Below, piece by piece: positions 46,648 to 58,600 of a DNA stretch of 64,000 nucleotides (the stretch's first letter is position 1; every line of letters begins with the position of its first letter). Where the stretch lies: contig NC_088173.1 in NCBI RefSeq assembly GCF_028769735.1, positions 16,804,038 to 16,868,037 of the forward strand, read 5' to 3'. The DNA comes from Zonotrichia leucophrys gambelii (lineage: Eukaryota > Chordata > Aves > Passeriformes > Passerellidae). Below the pieces are notes generated by a model. That model was given only the letters and a program-made list of their open reading frames with translations. It was not told where the DNA came from and did not search any database. Position numbers and translations under genes: made by a program.

Positions 46648-48955
46648 TGTAGTCAAAATACCCTTCTGTGAGCACTTTGTAAAAACTTGTCTGTTCCTCC
46701 AGTACTGGTAGAGCTACCAATTTAAATTGACCTGGCAAAAAAATAAAAAAAAAATTAAAAAACTAAACCAACCAGCCAACTAGAGAAACCTAATAAATAA
46801 TAAAAGTAGACTTGCTAAGTTTGATGCAGAATGCTTGGAATGTTTCTTTTTATGCTTTCTTAGCTATTGGGCCTTCTCATCCTGTTGTGATAAAAAAGTG
46901 CTGTCTGAGTAAATTAGAAAGAGTAATCAATAGAAGTTGGCCTATAGCACAGCACACTCAAACAAAATCCAATCTAAAAACTCTCACAATTCATTATATT
47001 TTTATATATTCCCATTAACACTGCTTTAAAGTTGATAGGCATATATTTGTTTCAGAAACTATGGGGCTGTACTGATATACAAAATGGAATTAACTGTGAA
47101 ATTCCTCATAGAGTTTCCGTAAGGAAAATGCTGGCTTCAAAATGTATTGACATATTCGAGTATATTGGTATGGTATTTGAGCAGAATGATTGGCCATCAT
47201 GTATTATTGGCAGATGGAACTGATAGCTCTGTGTTACAGATTACAATCAATTCAAACCTTGTTATGTCCTGATTCTTCAAGCCTAATAGATACTGCATAG
47301 GGTAGTGCTTACATCCATTGGTTTTAAATGTCTTGAAAATTCACTTTTTTATTTCCCTTTTTGAAAGATCCTATAGCTCTCCTAGTGTGTTTAAATAACC
47401 AAATAATTGCTAAATATTTCTCTGGTAAACTGATGAGGGAGAAAAATAACATGGAAGATATACAAGAACAAATGAATCATATGATCACCTAATTTCATTT
47501 TTCCTCATATTAAGTGGTAGAGGAAGTATGAATTGATCCCACAAAATTAAAGAAGTTAGTGTTAGCCAGTTCAGAGTTAAAATAATATGACTTGTTTTGA
47601 TGGGGGCTGAATCCAGTGAACCTTGCTAGATGCAAGGTGGCAGCTTCTCTGTGTTTGCAGGCAGTCTCGAGCCAGGCCACTTCCCAGTGGGCACACACGT
47701 ACACAGCCCCAGCCACACGTATTGCAGGGACAGCCAGCCATTGCAGACACCTGCAAAAACACACAGAGCATTCCTCAGCATGAACAAGATGAGCCAGAAA
47801 AACCTAATGACCAGTAGCTTGTCTACATGTGTCAGGTCTCTCTTATTCCCTGACTTCTTTCCATTTTGCTGGTCTTGTTTCTTGTTGATTCATCTTGATC
47901 CCTCCTCATCTCCACCCTTGTCTTCCCCAAATAAACAATTTTTATGGAATTACTTCTACCCAATGGGTCACCATTGTACATAGGTACCACTAGCTTTGCA
48001 ATCTCTATTTGGTAAAATCAGACCATTTTTTCCAACTAACTGAGCAAGCGATTCCTGTTGCTTTGTCCAAAATTATGTGTGGGGTTGTTATTGTTGCTAG
48101 TTGGAGGAAATAGGGCATTGCCTTAACAATGGAAACAAACTTTGGTAACAACAGGATTGTTCATGTTATAGTTAAGTTTTATCAGCCCTTTAAGTGAAAG
48201 ATTGGTTAAAAAACTTATTCTAAAAGGCTTTAAAAATATTCTGCATGACTCATTTAGGGTTTGGGGCTTTGTTCTCAATGTAAACTGCAGTAGTGTGATT
48301 TTGTTTTTTTAATATATAATGGCTTTGAAATACAGTGTATTCTTTATAAGCAAAAAAATTTATTGTTTATAAAGCATGAAATGCAGATGTTTAAAATTAT
48401 GCAAAGTGCTTATTTTGACTCAATGAGTGTTCCAATGAATGATGATGCAGACATTTAAATTTCATAAATGGTTGCTTTTCAGAATCACTGTTTAGTGGAG
48501 CTGAAAAAATATCAGGATCTCTCTATTTTAGCGTTGAGCAGTACACAAGGTCTAGTTTGAGATGCAGTTAGGAAAAGAGTTCTATGAGGAGTTATATATA
48601 TGTTAATAGTAACACATTTACATTCAAAATCTTTGTAGAAATAATCCACCCATTCAGTTTAGTAGTGGTTATGTAGGGATTAAAATTTTTAAAGTGGGAA
48701 TTAAAAGGACCCAATAAATAGATAATATGCTTGTATATAACAGGGAACTTTTTAGAATGTGAATAGAAATAAGTTGAGCATTCCTAAGCAAGTTCCTGTC
48801 GAAAGTAAAAGGATAGTATTTTTGAAAGTGAAAAGTCTAAACACATGAGGAAAAGCTCAGACAGAATATTGCAGTAATATAGTTAATTAAAATGAAAAGA
48901 GTTTGAGGCTTACAATGTGCACAATGTCCCTCCTCTCCCCCAAGTAATTTAAGTC
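46648..48955. other. Intergenic region, mostly AT-rich
   Basis: Unique-looking AT-rich sequence, except for a moderately GC-rich block at about 47600-47790 with short frames on both strands that I cannot assign. That block may be an old repeat fragment. No gene is supported. Confidence 0.65.
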
Positions 48956-51570
48956 ATACGGATGACTCCAGGAGGGAACTCGGAGACCACTGAGGTGTAA
49001 AATTTGAACTCAACAAAAATGGAGCTTATAGTTGGCAATGGCACTTGAGAGTCTCTAGGTAAGAATTAAGGGACAGACAAGTAATGCAGATGTCATTGTG
49101 GGAGTCAGTTATAGACCACCTAGTCAGGATGATGACACCAAGGAGTTACTCTTCAAGGAACTAAGAGACACCTCCAAATCAAGTGCCCTTATCCTTATGG
49201 AAAACTTCAACTTGCCAGAAATTTACTGGGAGCATCACACAGCTGGCACAAACAGGTCTGGAATATTCCTAAGGCATTTGCATGATAACTTCATGGTCCA
49301 GGTACCAAGGGAGCAAACTAGGAACAGTGCCCTCATTGATTTGTTGATGTTAACAGAGTGGGTTTGATGAGTGAAATGGAGATTGGTGGCTGTCTTGTCT
49401 ACAGTGACCACAAAGCAATCAAGTTTAAAAGCTTTGTTGACAGAAGGAAAAGTTTCAGTGCCTACAAAACTTCAACGCTGAGTAGGAGAGCAGACTTGAG
49501 GCCTCTAGGGGAACTAGAGAGTGAGGTTCCCTGGGAAGGTGCTTCTGAAGATGCTTGGGATCCATCAGTGCTGGTCAGTTTTTCAGCACCGCCTTCTAAA
49601 GGCACGGGACCTGGCAATTCCAAATTGTCAGGGGTCAAGCAGGTGAGGTGCAGGAGGTCAGCTTGCCTGACCAGGAATCTTATTTTGGAGATAAGGCAAA
49701 AAAGGAAAGAATATGGCCAGTTGAAGCAAATGCAGTTAACATGTAAGGGACACAAAGATCCTGCTTGACAGTCTAGGGAGAAAATTTGTGTGGCCACAGC
49801 TCAACTGGAGTTGAAGCTGACAAGAACTATGGGGAGCAATAAAAAAGTTTTTAAAATATATTAATGTCAAAAGGCAGTACAGAAATTACACCAAACCATC
49901 ACAGTCAGGAACATTGACAAGGCAGATGTGTTTAATGCTTTCTTTTCCTCTGTCTTCAACATCATTCCTGGGCTCCCAGCATCCTGAGCAGGAGGATCAT
50001 ACCTGTGAGACTAATAAACTCCCAGTTGACCCTGAAATTGTGTGGGATTTTCTGCTCCAGCCAGATCCCTGTAAATCTATGAGGCCTGATGGGATCCATC
50101 TGAGAATACTCAAAGAGCTTGCTGTCATTGCAAGGCCTCTCTGGAAGATTTTTGTATGATCTTGGGAATCTGGAGAGTTCCCAGTTCACTGGAAACTTAA
50201 AACAGATGCCCAGTTTTCAAGAAAGGCAAGAAAAATCACCCTGGAAATTTCAGGCCTGTCAGTCTCATTTCAGTGACTGGTAAAATTTCAGAGAAGATTA
50301 TTCTGGTAGGTATTGGAAATCACCTAAAAGACAATAGTCGTTGGTCACAGCCAACATGGCTTCATTAAAGTCCTGTTTTTCAGACCTGACTTCCTTTAAT
50401 GAAAATGTAACCCATGCAGCTGACCAAAGGAAGCCAGCAGATGTGATCTTTTGACATTCCACTAAAGCCTGTACTGTCTCTCATACTATCCCTCTGAAGA
50501 AAATTATTCAGCTGGGTAAACACATCATGTGATGGGTGAGCAGCTGGCTCATGGGTCGGGCACAAAGGGGGCTACTGTGATGTGATAACATCAGGTCAGT
50601 GACCAGTTGCTGCAGGACTCCACTGTAGGGCCAGTGCTCTTCAGCATCTTCAGAAATAATTTGGATGCAGGACTTGAAGGAATGCTAAGTAAGTTTGCAG
50701 ATGGTAGCAAATTTCAGGAGTTCTTGACTCCCTTGAAGGCAGGAGGCCCTGAAGAGGACCTGGATAAAACAGAGGGTGGAAAATCACCAATTGTATGAAG
50801 TTTAACAAGGTCAAGTGGTGGATTCTGCACCTGAGAAGGGGCAACCCTGGGTGTACAGATAGACTTGAGAACAAGAGGCTGGAGAGCATCACTGCAGAAA
50901 GAGATCTGGGGGTCCTGATCAATGGCAAGTTGAGTCTCTGCCCTGGCTGCCAGGTGGGCCACCCATGTCCTGGGGAACATCAGGCATGGCATGGCCAACC
51001 AGGCAAGGGAGGGGATTGTCCTACTCTGTCCTGCACTCTCCTGCATGAGGGGTGGCCTCGACTTGAGTCCTGAGTGCCATTTTGGGCACCACAACATAAG
51101 AAAGATATTAAGCTATTAGAAAGTGTCCAGAGGAGGGCAACAAAAATTATGAAAGGTCTTGGGGGAAAAAAAAGAGGAGAGCTGAGATCACTTGGTCTGT
51201 TCAGCCTGGTGAGAAGACAACTGAGGAGGAGACCTCATCATCATCTATAGGTTTCTCACAATAGGAAACTAAAGGCAGGTTCTCATCTCTTCTTCCTGGT
51301 GATAAGTGACCTTAAGGAATGGTATGGAGATGCGTCAGGGAAGGTTTAGATTGGGTATTAAGAAAAGTTTTTTCCCCCAGAGGATGGTCAGGCACTGGAA
51401 TGGGCTCCATGGGGAAGTAGTCACAGCACCAAACGTGACAGAGTTTGAGAAGTGTTTAGACATTATCAGGCACATAGCGGTGTTCTTAGGGCTGTACTCT
51501 GCACAGTCAGGACTAGACTTGGATGATCCTTGTGGGTCTCTTGTAGTTCAGGATATTTTATGGTATAATA
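48956..51570 (+). mobile_element. CR1 LINE retrotransposon, 5'-truncated and inactive
   Basis: About 2.6 kb in plus orientation. The endonuclease part reads VGVSYRPPSQDDDTKELLF and ILMENFNLPEIYWEHHTAG (about 49095-49250). Reverse transcriptase pieces follow: MRPDGIHLRILKELAVIARP (about 50075-50135), GPVLFSIFRNNLDAGLEG, and LSKFADGSKF, where the catalytic FADD is changed to FADG (about 50620-50715). The 3' coding region reads FFPQRMVRHWNGLHGEVV (about 51370-51420). The end near 51540-51570 carries a CR1-like GTAGTTCAGGATATTTTATG tail. Frame breaks are frequent. Its 3' end differs from the copy in WDR17 intron 10, so the two come from different CR1 subfamilies. Confidence 0.88.
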
Positions 51571-54500
51571 AGACACAGCCATAACGCACAGAGCTAAAAT
51601 GTTGTGGTCGTTGCTAACTCCATTGTTCCTTAATCTACAGGAGCAAGATTCCACTCAGTGAGGAACAAACCTAAAGCATTGCCTCAAATAACATCTCATA
51701 AGTCTTTAATAGTGAAGATAGTAACCAACTGTGACAATCACAGAATTAGTCTGAGATTGCTGAAACCTAAAATTGTTTAACTGGTAACTATTTGTTAAAC
51801 TAATTGCTTAACTGGTAACTGTTCAATCTACAACTGAAGCCAGCCTTCATGGTACTAGGTAAGTGGAAGATATCAAAGGAGTGTTTGGGTTTTTTTTCTT
51901 TAAAAAGAGGCTCCCAGAAATTTTTCAGAGTGCTACAGATTAAATTTGTTTGAAAACTCAGGCTATAGGGAGGTATATTCCTCATGTTTCTTCTAGAGGA
52001 GTCTATTAATGAACTCTTTTTTGAAAGGTGAGTATTGGGCTATTAAGATGTCTTCATTTGATAGACTAAGAATATATTGAGTGGGTTTGTGTTTTATTAT
52101 CTTGATTGAATTTTGATTAAACTTTTCTGTTTAATGGTTGAAAGGTATTTTAATGATTGAAAGAGCCTATAAAATTTAGGCTAACAAGGATATGTCTAAT
52201 TTTCCATAAAATGTGTTCACTAACATCTAATGAATTAATGTTTTGCATAGTTCTCAACATGTGTATCTTTATAGTCTTTCAGGAAGTTCCTTATAGCCTG
52301 TATATTGAGCTTAGTAGCAGTTGTGAAAGAATTTAAAAATCTGTAAGGAAGAAAATTAGTTGCTAGTTTAGGCTCTTAAATACTTGAAGTAGAAAAAGGA
52401 GATTGAGGTTCCAAACTGTCGTTTTACTATCCACTGGATTGTAAGAAAAATGTAAAAAAACCCCTTTGGATTAACTTGGCCATGGAAAGTGTAAGAGAGG
52501 ATAATTGAGTTCAGGTTGTCTAAAAGCATTGCAGCTGAGACACTGATCTTCTTGGGGAAAAGTCAGAAGACAGAGATCAAAATACAGTCTGAATATTTGG
52601 TAGGGTTTGGGATGTGGGTGGGGTATCTTTTTTTTCTGAGCATCAGTTGGGAGGAATGAGGAATGTCCCACCCAGAGAATGCTACAATTTGGTGGTGGGA
52701 ATGCATCATTAAAACAGTATTTAAATTGTCTCAGGCAGAAAAGGAAAATGAATTTGCATCTTCCATTTCACAGGAAATTCTTGGATTGTACCATGTCTAA
52801 AATGTTGTCTTTTTTCTCCATCTGCATTTTACAATAGAATATTTATCTCTGAATTATTGAAAGAGAAGCAGTTGGCATTTACCCTCCTTCTGATGCCTAT
52901 TTTACTGAAGGTATGCCAGAAAAGGGATAGATTTTTTTATCTATTCTTCATTTCTTAGCCTCCCTCTTGGTTAATCCTAGACATTCCTCTGATTGATGAA
53001 CATTGTATTATTTATATCCTTTAAAATATGAAGCTTTGTTTCTGGAGTCTTCTCATAGGATCCTAACTTTCAGACTTGTGACCAAACAAATAAAATTAAG
53101 GTAACTTGTAAATGCCTAAATATTTTTTATATCTAATTCTTATCAAAGTAATGAAGAGATCTGAAAGCATATATGAAAATTTAACTGCATTCTGATATCA
53201 AATCAGCAAGAAGCAGGAGACATGGGAATTACTTGTGTAAATAGTTTTTTCTTATTCTAGTGCTGTTCTCTGGGAAAGTATTCAAGCCTCAAAGAAAGAA
53301 CTATTTAATAAGAATCCTTGCTATTGCCAGGGAGCACACACACTTCCATGAATTAACTGACTAACTAGGCCAATTTCTCCTTTTCTTGTTATTTTTTTTA
53401 ATACATTGTTTTCATCAGATTTTTTTATAGGTATTATAATATGGTATTATAATATGATATTGATCTATCATCACCTATTAATCTATTACATGCATCAGAT
53501 CTAGATGGATGTATTGAGCCTCACCCAAATGTTAGTGATTTTAATTACTTGCTGTGTCCCTTGCTTGGATTGACAAATGTGTAACTTGCTTCTGAGTCAT
53601 TTCAGCACAGAGCATGCAGGGACTGTCATGCTGAACACATCCCCAGTCATGTGACTGAAAAGTCTGATGCATGATTTATTTTGAATCATACCCTGTATTT
53701 TTCTGGAACAAACAAGATATATTTGCAACAGCCAGGAGCATAGCAAACCTCACTGGTTTTCTAAACAGACATTGCAGTAAGCTCTTTAAAAGAGTAGAGA
53801 AGTTAAAGTTTATCCAAGCTTGTGCCAAGAGATTTAGACTGCATTCCCAGTCCTCTTTTCTGTCTTTTTACTTTATATGCAGGGACAACTTATCCTCCTT
53901 GCTTGTTTCACACACATTTTCTTTGCCAGGTATGACTGTGGTTTTGACTGCATAATCCAGATATTGCTTATGTATTAGGTAATCTGTGAGTTTGAGCCAC
54001 AGAAGACACAAAATACAGTTTTATGGTACAAAGCCCTCCTTGAGTTTCTGAGGAGTTTTTTATTTCCCAGACCTGTGGAGAAAAGCAGGCCCTCATATCC
54101 ACTGTTTCTGTAGGCAAGTTCTGGATTGTTACCTGGCTTAACCTGGAATGCTTTCCAGAGGGTCTAATTCTGACATGCTTTAGGAAAGGAGTTTAGGTAT
54201 TTAAATGGGAGAATATTCTGTAGCTATTACTATAACTATGTAACATTAAAACAAAGTCCGCAGCAACAGCTCTCAGGTGACTTTAGAAATCTTTTTGTAT
54301 AGATGCCTTCTGGTTTTTTTCATTTTATTTAAAGGCTAACAATTTTGTAGAATCTTAAATGCTTTGTTCATTAAATAGAGGTTTTTGAAAATTAATATTC
54401 CTGTCACTAGAACAGTACTGCAGACAGAAAGCAGTCATACTGCCAAGTGACAGTGAATGCAACAGTTGCTTTTGGAACTGAATAGAGTTCTTTTGATGTG

Positions 54501-55394
54501 GTTTGTACTGTGAAACATCTAAAAATGTTATGTGCTTTTCCAAACTATATAAGTAGTAGTAAGAGTATGTCAAAATATATAGCTTTAACATAAGTGGTGT
54601 GTTTACTTGCTGATTTTACTTTGTATGCCCCGGAGTGTAAAGATTACTTTTTTCCCTAGTGAAATTCAGTAAGTTTTGGGTTGGATTTGTATTTATAATA
54701 GAACATTTATTTCAGAAACTACTTGGCTCAAAAGATTAAGCATGTTGATTTTAACTAGTCACAATCAGCTAAGTTTATTCCTAAAGTAAAATAGAATTTT
54801 TTTGTTTATTACTGTACAATTTGCTGTCTTCTAGGCAAACTAAAATAATTTTGTTCCTTCCAGTTTTGAAATTACCACTACCATTGCATTCTGAATACTA
54901 AGAAAATCTACAGAGATTTACTCTAAGATTGATTCATCCACTATTTGAAAATATTGATACATATTTTTTGCTAATTTAGGAAAGGATGATGAAATGGCTT
55001 TAGCATGTGGTAATTCATACTATGGTATCTGTATGTCTATATGCTATGGCTTTGCCTGTATTGAATTGTATTTGACTGGAAATATGCAACAGCTTATTTT
55101 CATTTTAATTATATAGCTGGAAAAATTCTTTGGAGTAGGGAGGCTGACATGGATACTAGCAATTTTTATTTTTTTTTTGTGTATGTGCGAACTGCAAGAT
55201 CATTATGGTTGACATTTCTATCTGATCCACACTGGCAAAATATTTTATTTAAATGTTAATTTTTTTACAGCGGTTCTTTCCATTTCTGCATTGCCTATAG
55301 AACTGTTAGCAGCAGAATGCTGCCTGTTCAGATATTTCTATTTCACTCTCCAATGGATATCTGAAATTAAAAAGTATTCCAACAGCAGTCCTAT
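51571..55394. other. AT-rich intergenic region
   Basis: 3.8 kb with no recognised gene or transposon family. A short duplicated AT unit (GGTATTATAATAT twice, about 53430-53460) and a repeated TAACTGGTAACT (about 51780-51822) are the only repeats noted. Confidence 0.7.
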
Positions 55395-55645
55395 ATTCAA
55401 TATCAGTCCTGTTTAACACTTTTATCAGTGATCTGGACAAGGGGGTTAAGTGCATCCTCAGTAAGTTTGCAGGTTGGATCGATGGGTTGAGGTCAGTGGT
55501 ACAAGGTTCAACAGGGCCAGGTGCTGGGTCCCGCACTTGGGTTACAACAACCCCCTGCAGCACTACAGGCTTGGGAAGGAGTGGCTGGAAAGCTGTCTGG
55601 CAGAAAAGGACCTGGAAGTGTTGGTCAATGAGAGCAGAATTTATT
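55395..55645 (+). repeat. CR1 LINE fragment (reverse transcriptase core region)
   Basis: TTTATCAGTGATCTGGACAA followed by GTGCATCCTCAGTAAGTTTG corresponds to the CR1 segment coding FISDLD and the approach to the FADD block. It continues into GGTCCCGCACTTGGGTTACA-type sequence further 3'. The catalytic aspartates are gone. It is truncated at both ends. Confidence 0.8.
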
Positions 55646-58600
55646 AGTCTAGAATGTGGGCACCTGGAATTTCCTTTGGCCTCCGATAGAGCAATAATAC
55701 ATAAGGGTTTTTCTTTTATCTTTATAAGGTAGTCTAAGTTTCAGTTATTTGTATGTTCTGGTCAGTTGTTTGTGTTCATGATGATTTTTTTCAGATATAG
55801 CACCAACTTAGAACTATAAATTCAATTCTTACTTACTAATCTTAGTTCTATATTAATACTTTGGATTTTCTTGTGGATCATCTGAGAACAGGATGATTTT
55901 GTCAGGAGTCCAAGTGGACATGAGTGTCAAATGCCCACATTTCAAAATTTGGTGACATATACTGGCCTGAGAGTCTGCTGTCAGAAGCTGCAACTTTCAG
56001 GCTATGCCCTGTTCTCTTGTCATTACTGCCTCTCTGTGATAAAGACAGCTTAAAATAGGCACTATTTTAATGTAATCCTATGTTACCTTGATGCAAGAGT
56101 CTTATGGAGAAGGTACTGTGTGCTGCCAGGCAGTCAGTAGTGAGCAGGTAAAGGGGAGCAGGCAAAGTATCACAATCTGCTGGTAATTCTCAGCAGGCAT
56201 TCTCATGAATTGTTTTGACATGAATGAGAATTGGTCTCCTGAATGAGTTCTGACAATACTTGCATATCAATCTCATTAATTTTCTCATAATTCCAAGTGC
56301 AAAGAGCTACCAGAGCAAAAGAGTGAAATTGTATTATTCTTTAAATATATTGTATATATAAATATTGATTAAAAATCATAAGCAAAATCCAGATCATCTC
56401 CTAAGAGAAACTCCTTTTCAACATATGGCAGGCTAATGTTTTGTCTTCATTGCTTGACTAGAGTTCTAGCATCTGTATCTCTGGCCTGAAGGCCTTATTC
56501 TTTCCAGGAATGGTCTTCAGCCTATACCTGCTTTTATGTAGCTGGATTAAGATGAAACAGATGGCTGGTTGCAAAAGAGAATATAAAACTGCATAGAAAT
56601 ATTCTAAAAGCTCTACTGCTTTTCATCTTGTTTCACACAAGGTCATTTTGTGATTTTTTTCCTGTCTAAGTCCTTCCTGAAGACGAAAATGTGCTGTGGG
56701 TTGTAAAACTCTTAATTCTCCACCCTTAATGGCCTGATGAAAGATTGAATAATCCTCATGCAAGTTAGAACACTAACATGAAGTCCACAGAGGCGGAAGG
56801 AAACCAGGAAAGCCTGAAAAAGAAAGATCAACAGCTTCTGATTAAACAACATGTTATTTTAATTCTGTCTTGATTTAGTGGATGAGTTAAAATCGGTGGA
56901 TTTTGAATAAAATCTCTTCTGCACAGTAGATGTAGCGTGTGTCTGATGCAAGTTGATATTCAGACTAGAGGTTTATCATCCTGGGAAGCTGTTTACTAGT
57001 TTGGGGTGACCCAGCTTTTTTGATCCTTAAGGGATAGAGTTCTTACTTTTAATGAGCTTGAAGATCTTTGTGCTGAATTGATTAGTTAGATTTTTAAAGC
57101 AGTAGTGCATGAATTTCTTAGCTTGAAAAATTATTTCTGTCTGTAGTCCACAGTATTTTCCAGTTTAACCATGGAGGATGCAGAACTTTGTAGTCTGGTA
57201 GTGTTTTCCCTTTCTCACTTTTTCTCTGATTATCAACCTTTAACCCTGGGTATCCTGATCTGGTTTTGGTTTAAAATATTATTCAGATGGAATATTTTCA
57301 TGCTAGATTATCAATTGAAAAGAGGAGTAGTCAGTGGAAGACTGATGAATCCACTGCTGCACTGAATAGAGTAATAAACGTCTACTACATAATAATACTT
57401 ATTCCTGTTTGTCAGGTAGTGTGCTTGGCATCTCATCTTCTAGGGCCTGTGCATCTCCTGATGTACTCACCTGAGAATAATTTGAAGTCTGCATTGAAGT
57501 TCCACATTTTTGGTATTTTGTTTTGAAGACTGTGTTAGTTTCATCAGCAGTTTTTGTTAGACAGTTAGCAGTTTTTGTTAGACTCTTCCATGGGAAATGG
57601 AAAATATGGCAAAATAAGGAGCTTTCATTGTGGCTGATTTCACTTTGTTTTGGGGTTTAACTGGGTCTCAAATTTGACTTCTATATTTGAAATTGAAGAC
57701 AGTACATACTGATCTTTTGCTCTGTGGTTCAGGGAATAAAGTAAAATGGTTGGGGCTTATCTGACTTGCTCCAAATCAATCATGACTAGCCCTACTGAAA
57801 TCAATGTGGATAGAGCAGTGTGAAATCAGTGTTGAGTGTGTGTCAAATTAAAGTTAATAGCTTTTAGAAGTGAGCACAATCGATATAATTTCTAAAGTCT
57901 AGTATTTTATTTTATCTTTTACTATCCCATGGAACACCACTGCAGTCTCCACAAAGACTTCCATAGGACCTCTATGCCAGCCTAAATTCTAACTAAATCG
58001 TTTTGAGAAGGAGTTGACAGAAGACCTTGTTTATAAGCCCTATTTACCTACTAAAACCAAAGCTATAAATAATCCACCTGCTCTCTGTCTGCCTGCTGGC
58101 ATATTTTCTGACTTTGCCTTTCTTTTTCTTAACTGGCATAATTTCTTGTGATATGATACATGAACAATGAAGGCTTTTTTAAAAATGGTTTTTGATAGCT
58201 AGCATTTTAACTGTTTTGGACTTCCATGACAGTGCAAATTTGATAAAATTTCTCTCAAACAACAAGTGGTAGTGCTGCTTCAAAATAAATAGTTTTGCTT
58301 AGAAATAAGACAAGAGGTCTCATCTAACTGCTATATTTCCAGAAAGACCATCTCAAAGTGGACTAAAACTCTCTTGAGACAAGTTCAAGATCAAGCTTTA
58401 ATACTCTATTTATTTATTTTTTTGTGATCTTAGAAATTACAAAGAAAAGTTTGCAGAAAGCTCATTGAGGGTCTGGATTGGTGGATTAAATTCCAACTTT
58501 TCAAGGAGCTCAAGGAACAGATGAATGAATGTGTTTTGCACTTGTGAGAATGATTTTATAGCTTCATTGATCCAACACTTCTCTAGAATATAATTCTCCT

